Of a stretch of DNA of 64,000 nt, positions 1 to 7,666 are shown one piece after another. The notes under the pieces are model-generated. The model was not told the origin of the DNA and ran no database searches. It worked only from the letters and a program-made list of their open reading frames with translations. The translations under genes were made by a program, and so were the position numbers. The DNA comes from Flavobacterium psychrophilum (GTDB taxonomy: Bacteria > Bacteroidota > Bacteroidia > Flavobacteriales > Flavobacteriaceae), in contig CAMAWT010000008.1 in the NCBI GenBank assembly GCA_945862065.1, forward strand, positions 66,292 through 130,291, in the 5' to 3' direction. Each line of letters opens with the position of its first letter. Position 1 is the first letter of the stretch.

Positions 1-1
1 T

Positions 2-841
2 ACTAGAGATAACGGAATTGCATTATTTCCTTCTAGAAGTTCATTTAATTATGTCGTTGCATCTGTAAACCTTAACGGTAAAAATATTTTGTTGGATGCA
101 ACCAGTAAAAATACATCTATAAATGTGGTGCCAATTAGAGTTCTGAATTGGTTTGGACGACTCATTAAAAAAGAAGGCGAATCGGAAATGATTGATTTAG
201 TTCCACAAGAAATTTCAAAAGACGCAATAACAATGTTGGCAACGATTCAGTCGGATGGTAAAATAACCGGTCAAATTAGAGAACAATATTTTGATTATAA
301 TGCCTATTTATATAGATCTAATAATGGCGATTTATCAGAAGACGCTTATTTGGAAGATCTTGAGGGAAATTACAAAGGACTTGAAGTGTCTGATTTTAAA
401 ATAGACAATAAATTAGAAAATGATAAACCTGTTATAGAAACCTATAAATTTCAACATTCTGGCGCAATTGACATAATTGGAGATAAGATGTATTTTTCTC
501 CTATGTTTTTCTTTGCAATGAAAGAAAATCCGTTCAAACAAGAGAAAAGAGAATATCCAATTGATTTTGTGTTTCCAAACCAAGACAAATATGCTATAAC
601 TATTACAATACCAGATGGTTATATAGTAGAATATTTGCCAGAATCGGTTGCAATGCCTTTTGGAGATAATCTAATGAATTTTAAGTTGCTTACATCAAAA
701 ACAGAAAAGCAAATACAAATTTCTTTGAATTTGGATTTTAATTCAGCTATTATTTCAGCTGAATATTATAATGATTTGAAACTTTATTTTGCTGAAATTG
801 TGAAGCGTGAAACTGAAAAAATAATTTTGAAAAAAATATAA
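2..841 (+). CDS. DUF3857/transglutaminase-like protein, 5' truncated by window edge
   Basis: The frame is open from base 2 to a TAA at 839-841, giving 279 residues of a longer protein; the first possible start inside (TTG at 89) is internal, because the upstream codons already match the next gene (TRDNGIALFP against TRDNGIAFFP). It corresponds to the C-terminal 40 percent of the downstream paralogue: the end of the transglutaminase-like domain followed by the beta-rich C-terminal region. The LLDAT motif holding the usual third catalytic residue (Asp) is present, but the position of the catalytic His is Tyr (FNYVV). The next gene begins 2 bases after the stop, so the two were probably duplicated in tandem and are cotranscribed. 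Function unknown; probably periplasmic. Confidence 0.85.
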   Translation, partial: TRDNGIALFPSRSSFNYVVASVNLNGKNILLDATSKNTSINVVPIRVLNWFGRLIKKEGESEMIDLVPQEISKDAITMLATIQSDGKITGQIREQYFDYNAYLYRSNNGDLSEDAYLEDLEGNYKGLEVSDFKIDNKLENDKPVIETYKFQHSGAIDIIGDKMYFSPMFFFAMKENPFKQEKREYPIDFVFPNQDKYAITITIPDGYIVEYLPESVAMPFGDNLMNFKLLTSKTEKQIQISLNLDFNSAIISAEYYNDLKLYFAEIVKRETEKIILKKI

Positions 842-843
842 AA

Positions 844-2820
844 ATGAAAAGATTTTTTTTAGGTTTAATTATATTATTTCAAGTTTCAGTAAGTTTTTCT
901 CAAAAAACCGAATTAGGTAATGTAACTGTCAATGAGTTGAATGAAAGGCAATACGCTAATGACACAACTGCTGCAGCTTCATTTCTATTCAAGAAGGCAA
1001 TAACTATCTTTGAATTTAAAGAGGAAAAAGGATTTACTTCTTTCACTGAATTCACTATAAAATTAAAAATTTATAAAAAGGAAGGATTAAAATGGGCCAA
1101 CTTTGAGATTCCTTATTATATTGGTTACAATAATATTGATGATGAAAGTATTGTAGTATCTAAAGCCTACACTTATAATTTAGAAAACAATAAAATTGAA
1201 AAAAACAAACTAAAAAGTGAAGGTAAATATAGTAGAAAGATAAATGAATTTTGGGCAACCAAAGTCATTACTTTTCCGAATGTTAAAGTAGGATCTATAA
1301 TAGAATTTAAATATGTTTTAAAAACAGAGAATCTATCAAATTTACCCGAGTTTCAATTTCAATATAATATTCCAGTTGCCTTTGCAGAATATCAAGCAAA
1401 TATACCAGAATTTTATATTTACAAAGGAATAATAAGTGGTTTTATTGATGTCCAGAAAAAAGAAGAAATAGAGAACACTTCTCAATCTTACAGCTCTGGT
1501 TATGGAAAACACATGTCATTAAATTACAGACAAATCAAAACAAATTATTTTGCAGCTAATATTCCAAAACTTACAGCTGAAAAATTCGTCAATAATATCG
1601 ATAATTATTATGGTAAAATTGAACATGAATTACAAATAATTAGAATGCCCGAAGAGAAACCAAAACATATAGCAACCACATGGGAAGATGTTGCAAAATC
1701 AATTTACAAAGAAAAAGAGTTTGGAGATGAACTCCAGAAAAAAAAATATTTACTTGATGACCTAAGGAAGTTAATTGATAGTAACGACACTCAATTAGTA
1801 AAACTTAATAAAGTATTTAATTTTATTAAAAAGCGAATGAGTTGGAATAGCAAATATGGATATTATGTTGCTAAAGGAGTCGAATCAGCGTACGCCGAAA
1901 AATCAGGAAATGCAGCTGAAATTAACTTTATGTTGGTTTCAATGCTTAATTTAGCAGGTATTAAAACATCCCCAGTTTTAATTAGCACAAGAGACAACGG
2001 AATTGCGTTTTTCCCTAATAGATCCAAATTTAATTATGTAATTGCAATTGCATATATCGGCAATGATAAATTTTTATTAGATGCAACAAATAAATATGCA
2101 ACTCCTAATTTTTTACCTCTTAGAGATTTAAACTGGGTAGGAAGAACGATTGAAAGTGATGGGACTTGTGAAGAAATTGATTTGATGCCTAAAGCATTAT
2201 CTAAACAAATTGTTACATTAGCTTATAAAATTGATGAAAAAGGTATTGTTACAGGAAATGTTCGTAAAAACCTTTTAGATTATTATGCACTCGAATTTAG
2301 AGAGGATGAAAGCGAATTAAGTCAAGATATTTATATCGAAAATTTAGAGAAAAAAAATATTGAAATAAATGATTATTCTAGAATAAATGAAACAGAAGAG
2401 GGTTTACATATTATGGAAAATTATTCGTTTAGCGATAACAAATCTGTAGAGGTCATCAATAACAAATTTTATTTTTCACCATTTTTGTTTTTTTCAGAAA
2501 ATGAAAATCCATTCAAACAAGAAATTAGAAAATACCCTGTAGATGTTGAGTATCCAAAAGAAAATAAGTATATAATAAGTATTGAAATTCCCAACGGATA
2601 TCAAGTAGAGTCACTTCCGCAATCAATTAATCTTTCAATTGCTGAAAATATTTGTTCGTTTAAGTATTTAATATCAAATAATGAAAACAGTATCCAAACT
2701 TCTATATCAATTAGTATTAATGATGCGATTATTTCAGCCGAACACTATGAAAAATTAAAAAAATTCTTTCAACAAATGATTGAAAAGCAAAATGAAAAAA
2801 TAATTTTGAGAAAAATATAA
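844..2820 (+). CDS. DUF3857 and transglutaminase-like domain secreted protein
   Basis: 658 residues with a signal peptide of about 19 residues (hydrophobic core, cleavage near SFSQ), so it is exported. An N-terminal DUF3857 region spans roughly residues 60-210 and a transglutaminase-like fold roughly 300-415. The fold seems catalytically dead: the Cys position reads SGNAAE (Ala357), the His position reads FNYVI (Tyr398), and only Asp413 in LLDAT remains. Families of this type are widespread in Bacteroidetes; their role is unknown and may be protein or peptide binding. It begins 2 bases after a truncated paralogue and ends 1 base before the MazG-like gene, which suggests one operon. Start ATG preceded by an A-rich stretch. 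Confidence 0.9.
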   Translation: MKRFFLGLIILFQVSVSFSQKTELGNVTVNELNERQYANDTTAAASFLFKKAITIFEFKEEKGFTSFTEFTIKLKIYKKEGLKWANFEIPYYIGYNNIDDESIVVSKAYTYNLENNKIEKNKLKSEGKYSRKINEFWATKVITFPNVKVGSIIEFKYVLKTENLSNLPEFQFQYNIPVAFAEYQANIPEFYIYKGIISGFIDVQKKEEIENTSQSYSSGYGKHMSLNYRQIKTNYFAANIPKLTAEKFVNNIDNYYGKIEHELQIIRMPEEKPKHIATTWEDVAKSIYKEKEFGDELQKKKYLLDDLRKLIDSNDTQLVKLNKVFNFIKKRMSWNSKYGYYVAKGVESAYAEKSGNAAEINFMLVSMLNLAGIKTSPVLISTRDNGIAFFPNRSKFNYVIAIAYIGNDKFLLDATNKYATPNFLPLRDLNWVGRTIESDGTCEEIDLMPKALSKQIVTLAYKIDEKGIVTGNVRKNLLDYYALEFREDESELSQDIYIENLEKKNIEINDYSRINETEEGLHIMENYSFSDNKSVEVINNKFYFSPFLFFSENENPFKQEIRKYPVDVEYPKENKYIISIEIPNGYQVESLPQSINLSIAENICSFKYLISNNENSIQTSISISINDAIISAEHYEKLKKFFQQMIEKQNEKIILRKI

Positions 2821-2821
2821 T

Positions 2822-3148
2822 ATGAACCTAAAAAACGCCCAACTTGACGTAGATACCTGGATAAATGAACACGGTGTTCGTTATTTTAATGAATTAACAA
2901 ACATGGCACAACTTACAGAAGAAGTAGGAGAGGTGGCCCGAATCATTGCACGAAGGTACGGTGAGCAATCAGAAAAAGATTCTGATAAAAACAAAGATTT
3001 GGGTGAAGAATTGGCTGATGTTGTTTTTGTTGTTTTATGTTTGGCAAATCAAACAGGCATAGATTTGCAAGCGGCTTTTGATAAAAAAATGGATTTGAAA
3101 TCTATTCGTGATAAAGACAGACATCATAATAATGAGAAGCTTAAATAA
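2822..3148 (+). CDS. MazG-like nucleotide pyrophosphohydrolase
   Basis: 108 residues forming an all-helical MazG/dUTPase-type fold. The metal-binding signature is visible as EExxE at residues 33-37 and ExxD at 63-66. Such single-domain proteins hydrolyse nucleoside triphosphates to monophosphates and pyrophosphate and are thought to clean up aberrant nucleotides in the cytoplasm; the exact substrate cannot be told from sequence. The ATG follows the previous stop by one base, so translation is probably coupled to the DUF3857 gene although the functions look unrelated. Confidence 0.85.
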   Translation: MNLKNAQLDVDTWINEHGVRYFNELTNMAQLTEEVGEVARIIARRYGEQSEKDSDKNKDLGEELADVVFVVLCLANQTGIDLQAAFDKKMDLKSIRDKDRHHNNEKLK

Positions 3149-3170
3149 TTGTGAATTGTGAATGGTAAAT
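3147..3170 (-). repeat. Short AATTGTGAATTGTGAATGG tract
   Basis: This tract in the spacer after the MazG-like gene is the reverse complement of the ATTCACAATTCAC tracts found three times inside aroA just downstream. It shows that the same repeat occurs in non-coding DNA here. Confidence 0.7.
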
Positions 3171-3195
3171 GCTATAAATAATTCAAAAGAAAAGA

Positions 3196-3558
3196 ATGAG
3201 TGAAAATATAATTAAGTCTAAATCATTTAGTTTTGCATTACGAGTTGTTAAATTACACCAATTTTTGAATCAAGATAAGAAAGAATTCGTATTGAGTAAA
3301 CAACTTTTAAGAAGCGGCACTTCAATTGGTGCTATGGTTCGAGAATCTGAACAAGCAGAAAGCCGACTAGATTTTGTACATAAATTAGCAATAGCTCAAA
3401 AAGAAGCTAATGAATCTGATTATTGGTTAGAATTATTATATCAATCCGATTATTTAAATGTAATTCAATTTCAATCTTTGAAATCAGACATAATTGAGAT
3501 TAATAAAATTTTAGCTTCAATTATTATAACAACTAAACAAAAAATAGGAAAAAAATGA
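3196..3558 (+). CDS. Four-helix bundle protein (23S rRNA intervening-sequence family)
   Basis: 120 residues, predicted entirely helical, matching the TIGR02436/PF05635 four-helix-bundle family: an N-terminal segment near FSFALRVVKL, the hallmark LLRSGTSIGAMVRESEQAES at about residues 37-56, and a C-terminal helix pair rich in Ile and Asn. Family members were first noticed as ORFs in 23S rRNA intervening sequences but are most often stand-alone chromosomal genes, as here. Biochemical function is unknown; the fold forms oligomers. The stop overlaps the aroA start as ATGA (3555-3558), so the two are translationally coupled. Confidence 0.85.
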   Translation: MSENIIKSKSFSFALRVVKLHQFLNQDKKEFVLSKQLLRSGTSIGAMVRESEQAESRLDFVHKLAIAQKEANESDYWLELLYQSDYLNVIQFQSLKSDIIEINKILASIIITTKQKIGKK

Positions 3559-4799
3559 ACCTATTGTTACATTCACAATTCACAATTCACAATTTACAAT
3601 TAAAGTTGACGGGTTCTAAATCTGAGACTAACAGATTATTGTTGTTACAAGCTTTGTATCCTCAAATCATAATTGAAAACGCTTCCAATTCAGATGATTC
3701 CGAAGTGATGATAAAAGCCTTACATTCACCATTCACCATTCACCATTCACAATTAATAAACGTTCATCATGCAGGAACCGCCATGCGTTTTTTAACCGCT
3801 TATTTTGCCATAATTCCTGATTGTGATGTGATTTTGACAGGATCGAGTCGTATGCAAGAGCGTCCCATCAAAATATTAGTTGATGCACTAAATCAGCTTG
3901 GAGCCGAAATAACTTACGAAGAAAGCGGTGGATTTCCACCATTAAAAATCAAAGGAAAAAAAATTACAAAAAGCAAAGTTTCACTTCCAGCAAACGTAAG
4001 TAGTCAATACATTTCAGCACTATTACTTATTGCTCCAAAACTAGAGAAAGGTTTAGAACTAACTTTGGAAGGAGAAATTACATCGATTCCTTATATTAAT
4101 ATGACTTTGGGGTTATTAAATGAAATTGGTGTAGAAACATCATTTATTGAAAATAGAATTATTGTAAAGCCCCAATTCACAATTTACAATTCACAATTCA
4201 TAATTGAATCCGATTGGTCTTCTGCCTCCTACTGGTATTCAATCATCGCATTGTCAGAAATAAACACTCAAATCACCCTTTCAAGTTATAAAAAAGAAAG
4301 TCTTCAAGGAGATTCTGTTTTGGTATCAATCTATGAAAATTTCGGTGTAACGACCCTTTTCAATACGGATAATTCTATAACAATTTCCAAAACCCAAAAT
4401 CCAAAACTTGAAACCATAAACTTACATCTCAACAACGCACCAGATATTGCTCAAACAATTGCAGTAACTTGTCTCGGACTCGGGATAGCCTGTAATTTAT
4501 CAGGATTGCATACTCTTAAAATCAAAGAAACAGATCGTTTGGAAGCACTCAAAAATGAATTAACAAAACTCGGTGCAGAAATTTCTGTTACAAATGACAG
4601 TTTACAGTTAGCTGAAACCCAAATAATCAATCCAAATGTTTCTATTGCAACCTATAACGACCACCGAATGGCTATGGCATTTGCACCATTAGCACTAAAA
4701 ACTTCAATAATTATTGAAAATTCTGAGGTCGTTTCAAAATCGTACCCTACTTTTTGGGATGATTTGAAAGAAATAGGATTTAAAATCAATCAAATTTAA
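3555..4799 (+). CDS. aroA: 3-phosphoshikimate 1-carboxyvinyltransferase (EPSP synthase)
   Basis: 414 residues, slightly shorter than the E. coli enzyme (427). It transfers the enolpyruvyl group of PEP to shikimate-3-phosphate in the aromatic amino acid pathway. Active-site motifs are intact: GSKSETNR (20-27), AGTAMR (73-78), RMQERP (99-104), NVSSQY, the PDIAQT aspartate, KETDRLEAL and DHRMAMAF. Three peptide tracts, at residues 5-15, 57-67 and about 207-218, are near-copies (SQFTIHN, SPFTIHHSQ, PQFTIYNSQF) encoded by the ATTCACAATTCAC repeat; each falls in a place where the family tolerates variation and keeps the frame. The start overlaps the preceding stop (ATGA). Probably functional. Confidence 0.93.
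   Translation: MNLLLHSQFTIHNLQLKLTGSKSETNRLLLLQALYPQIIIENASNSDDSEVMIKALHSPFTIHHSQLINVHHAGTAMRFLTAYFAIIPDCDVILTGSSRMQERPIKILVDALNQLGAEITYEESGGFPPLKIKGKKITKSKVSLPANVSSQYISALLLIAPKLEKGLELTLEGEITSIPYINMTLGLLNEIGVETSFIENRIIVKPQFTIYNSQFIIESDWSSASYWYSIIALSEINTQITLSSYKKESLQGDSVLVSIYENFGVTTLFNTDNSITISKTQNPKLETINLHLNNAPDIAQTIAVTCLGLGIACNLSGLHTLKIKETDRLEALKNELTKLGAEISVTNDSLQLAETQIINPNVSIATYNDHRMAMAFAPLALKTSIIIENSEVVSKSYPTFWDDLKEIGFKINQI
3570..3601 (+). repeat. In-frame ATTCACAATTCAC tract 1 in aroA
   Basis: A 32-base tract of imperfect ATTCACA/CAATTCAC units encoding about residues 5-15 of AroA. Same family as tracts at 3723-3755 and 4173-4205 and, inverted, at 3147-3170. Confidence 0.8.
3723..3755 (+). 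repeat. In-frame ATTCACCATTCAC tract 2 in aroA
   Basis: Three tandem CATTCAC units followed by CAATTAAT, encoding residues 57-67 between the strand ending DDSEVMIKAL and the INVHHAGTAMR active-site segment. Confidence 0.8.
4173..4205 (+). repeat. In-frame CAATTCACAATTTAC tract 3 in aroA
   Basis: Tract encoding about residues 207-218 of AroA, just before the DWSSASYW active-site segment. Similar in length (about 33 bases) and sequence to tracts 1 and 2. Confidence 0.8.
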
Positions 4800-4882
4800 A
4801 AGTTGATACGCTTTGTTTTCTAATCTTTCATACAACAAAATAGCGATACTTTTAAACTTTCTGAAAATAAACAGCAAAACAC

Positions 4883-4914
4883 TTGACAACGCCTATCTGG
4901 CAATCGTATATTTG
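4883..4914 (+). promoter_or_regulatory. Candidate promoter for queA
   Basis: TTG at 4883-4885 and TATATTTG at 4907-4914, 21 bases apart, match the Bacteroidetes -33/-7 pattern (TTG, TAnnTTTG). The leader to the queA ATG would be about 60 bases. Confidence 0.6.
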
Positions 4915-4982
4915 CAATCTGATTTTTAAAGGTTTGTAAAATCTACAATCCCTTAAACTTTTAAACAAATAAACTTTTTTAA

Positions 4983-6032
4983 ATGAAATTATCACATTTT
5001 CAGTTCCATCTTCCAGCAGAATTATTGGCAGAATACCCAGCAGAGAATAGAGACGAATCTCGATTAATGGTCATTGACAGAAAATCTGGAACCATAGAAC
5101 ACAAGATGTTCAAGGATATCATTGACTATTTTGACGACGGCGATGTGATGATTATTAATAATACCAAAGTTTTTCCAGCTCGTATGTTTGGAAATAAAGA
5201 AAAAACAGGTGCACGCATCGAAGTTTTTTTACTTAGAGAGCTCAATGAAGAACAACGACTTTGGGATGTTTTGGTAGATCCAGCGCGTAAAATTAGAATC
5301 GGAAATAAATTATATTTTGGTGATGACGATTCACTAGTAGCCGAAGTAATAGACAACACAACCTCAAGAGGAAGAACGTTACGTTTTTTATATGATGGTT
5401 CGTATGAAGAATTTAGAAAAAAATTAACCGAACTTGGCGAAACACCTATTCCAAAATACATTTCACGTGAAGTAACACCAGAAGATGCCGATCGTTACCA
5501 AACAATTTACGCAAAAGAAGAAGGAGCTGTGGCTGCACCAACTGCCGGACTTCATTTTTCAAAACACCTGCTTAAAAGATTAGAAATTAAAGGTATTGAT
5601 TTTGCTGAGGTAACGTTACACGTAGGTTTAGGAACTTTCAATCCAGTTGAAGTTGAAGATTTATCTAAACACAAAATGGATTCGGAAGAATTAAAAATAA
5701 CACAAGAAGCGTGTGATATTGTAAACAATGCTAAAGCAAAAAAACAAAGAATTTGCTGCATCGGTACAACTTCAATGCGTGCCATTGAAAGTGCTGTTTC
5801 GTCTCAAAAAACACTAAATCCATTCAACGGTTGGACTAATAAATTCATTTTTCCACCACACGATTTCAGTATTGCAGATAGTATGGTAACCAATTTTCAT
5901 ACTCCAAAATCAACATTATTAATGATGATTTCAGCATTTTGTGGACATGATTTAATGAAAAAAGCATACGAAGAAGCCATCAAGGAAGGATATAAATTCT
6001 ATTCTTATGGTGATGCCATGTTGATATTATAA
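4983..6032 (+). CDS. queA: S-adenosylmethionine:tRNA ribosyltransferase-isomerase
   Basis: 349 residues, full length. It transfers and isomerises the ribosyl moiety of SAM onto 7-aminomethyl-7-deazaguanine in tRNA, forming epoxyqueuosine. Recognisable segments include the N-terminal [20 protein letters not shown], the NNTKVFPAR motif, [13 protein letters not shown], the [10 protein letters not shown] stretch and the C-terminal [11 protein letters not shown]. It stands alone between its own promoter box and a strong terminator at 6072-6100. QueE, an earlier step of the queuosine pathway, is encoded about 15 kb downstream (21507), so the pathway is split. Confidence 0.96.
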   Translation: MKLSHFQFHLPAELLAEYPAENRDESRLMVIDRKSGTIEHKMFKDIIDYFDDGDVMIINNTKVFPARMFGNKEKTGARIEVFLLRELNEEQRLWDVLVDPARKIRIGNKLYFGDDDSLVAEVIDNTTSRGRTLRFLYDGSYEEFRKKLTELGETPIPKYISREVTPEDADRYQTIYAKEEGAVAAPTAGLHFSKHLLKRLEIKGIDFAEVTLHVGLGTFNPVEVEDLSKHKMDSEELKITQEACDIVNNAKAKKQRICCIGTTSMRAIESAVSSQKTLNPFNGWTNKFIFPPHDFSIADSMVTNFHTPKSTLLMMISAFCGHDLMKKAYEEAIKEGYKFYSYGDAMLIL

Positions 6033-6071
6033 AAGCTAAGCCCATAGCTAAATTCACGGTACAATAGATTT

Positions 6072-6100
6072 AATCTCGATAGCAATATCGAGATTTTTTT
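6072..6100 (+). terminator. Rho-independent terminator after queA
   Basis: Perfect 10-bp stem AATCTCGATA / TATCGAGATT with a GCAA loop followed by a run of T. The T run is on the plus strand, fitting queA rather than the opposing kmo. Confidence 0.9.
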
Positions 6101-6109
6101 TGGGAAAAA

Positions 6110-7456
6110 TTATTGAACTTGAAGTAAGTGAATGATCATATCTTCAACTTCTTGCGAATTCCATTTCTGTTCGATTTGGTCTTTTTGCATAATTTGCTCC
6201 ATGATTTTGTTTTGAAAATCACCAATAGCTAGAGCTTCAGCATAAGGTTGCTCACTAAAAGTTACGCGACTGTAAAGCGGTGTCCATAAGTTGGGATGTT
6301 TGTCTGAAAACCATTTTTCTATTTTCTTTTGTAACAAAAATTTAGGATCAGCTGTTTTGGAACTCATTTCTTCAAAATTTCTTCTTGAAAGTTCAGAAAT
6401 AGCATCAGCGTTGGGTTTTCTAGATTTTTGATAGGCATCAAAAATGGCATGCCAATCGTTACCAAATTGTGTAATGAACTCGTTGAGAACAGTAATGTCT
6501 TCAAATCCGGCGTTCATACCGTGTCCGTAAAAAGGGACTAAAGCGTGAGAAGCATCTCCAATTAGAGCTACTTTGTCTTCAAAAGTCCATGGATAGCATT
6601 TCATAATAGCTAAATAACTTGTTGGGTTTTTGAAAAAATCCTGAACCAAATTGGGAATTACTTCTTTGGTATCTGGAAAATGGGTTGCAAAAAAATGTAC
6701 TAAATCGGAATTTTGTTTGAGATTTTGAAAAGAGTTTTCACCATCAAAAGGCATAAAAAGCGTGCAAGTAAAAGTACCGTCGAGGTTTGCAAGTGCCATC
6801 AACATAAAATTTCCTCTGGGCCAAATATGCAATGAGTTTTTATCTAACTTGTGTGTACCATCCAAATTGGCTGGAATGTGAAGTTCTTTGTAACCAATTT
6901 TTAAAAATTCTTGTGAATAGTCGAACATGCTTTGACGCTGCATTTTATGTCGGATTCTAGAGAAAGCGCCATCTGCACCAAAAACTTTGTCATATTTGAT
7001 GTCGGTCCAATTGCCATGTTCTGTTTCCCCAATATGTAAAGTTGCTGTGGCAAGAGTTACGTCCCATATTTTTTGTTCAAAAAAGAATTCAACACCTTCT
7101 ATTTCAGCCAAATCAATCATTTTTCGGTTTAGAATTCCTCTTGAAAGCGAATAAATCGTTTCTCCTTCCTTACCGTAATATTGGTAGTTTACAGTATCTT
7201 TTTCTATATGAATGGCTCGTTTATCTACAGGTATTCCAATTTTTTTGATTTCATCATCCAGACCTAAATCGGCCAATGCTTTCCAGCCTCTGTTTGACAT
7301 AACTAAATTGATAGACCTACCAGAAAAAGAAACTTTTCTGATATCTATACTTCGGTCAAAAACATGAACGGTGTGACCTCGTCTTTTAAGATAAATAGCG
7401 AGTAATGTTCCTACTAAACCTGAACCAACAACAGCTATTTTTTGTGGCGTTTGCAT
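6110..7456 (-). CDS. kmo: Kynurenine 3-monooxygenase
   Basis: 448 residues, the usual length. An FAD-dependent hydroxylase making 3-hydroxykynurenine from kynurenine with NADPH and O2. The N-terminal dinucleotide fold shows GSGLVG (11-16) and ends in the acidic HVFDR; the second FAD motif is visible as ALIGDASHALVPFYGHGMN, and the substrate-side GRSINLVMSNRG also fits KMO. Bacterial KMOs lack the membrane anchor of the eukaryotic enzyme, in agreement with the soluble C-terminus here. The next enzyme, kynureninase, lies about 4 kb upstream on the same strand, implying tryptophan breakdown or de novo NAD synthesis through 3-hydroxyanthranilate. Likely transcribed from its own promoter at 7477-7510. 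Confidence 0.95.
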   Translation of the reverse strand: MQTPQKIAVVGSGLVGTLLAIYLKRRGHTVHVFDRSIDIRKVSFSGRSINLVMSNRGWKALADLGLDDEIKKIGIPVDKRAIHIEKDTVNYQYYGKEGETIYSLSRGILNRKMIDLAEIEGVEFFFEQKIWDVTLATATLHIGETEHGNWTDIKYDKVFGADGAFSRIRHKMQRQSMFDYSQEFLKIGYKELHIPANLDGTHKLDKNSLHIWPRGNFMLMALANLDGTFTCTLFMPFDGENSFQNLKQNSDLVHFFATHFPDTKEVIPNLVQDFFKNPTSYLAIMKCYPWTFEDKVALIGDASHALVPFYGHGMNAGFEDITVLNEFITQFGNDWHAIFDAYQKSRKPNADAISELSRRNFEEMSSKTADPKFLLQKKIEKWFSDKHPNLWTPLYSRVTFSEQPYAEALAIGDFQNKIMEQIMQKDQIEQKWNSQEVEDMIIHLLQVQ

Positions 7457-7476
7457 TTGGGTTTTTTAAAGTTGAG

Positions 7477-7510
7477 CAAAATTAAGAATAATTAAAAGCT
7501 TTCTATCAAA
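7477..7510 (-). promoter_or_regulatory. Candidate promoter for kmo
   Basis: On the minus strand, TTTG (7507-7510) and TAATTTTG (7477-7484) are separated by 22 bases, matching the Bacteroidetes consensus. The predicted leader is about 15 bases. Confidence 0.65.
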
Positions 7511-7666
7511 TTTTTAAAAAACATTTATGTCCAACATTCATTTAATCAAGATTTTTTTCTTTTAATCACGGATTTAAATGATTCTGTGGAAATAATTCGA
7601 GAAATCCGAGAAATCTGAGTCAAAAGCGCGCTAAATTAAATTTATATTTTATGAAGCTTTATGTTT

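Noticed and set aside
5126..5785. Minus-strand ORFs opposite queA
   Set aside because: Shadows of a well-supported enzyme gene.
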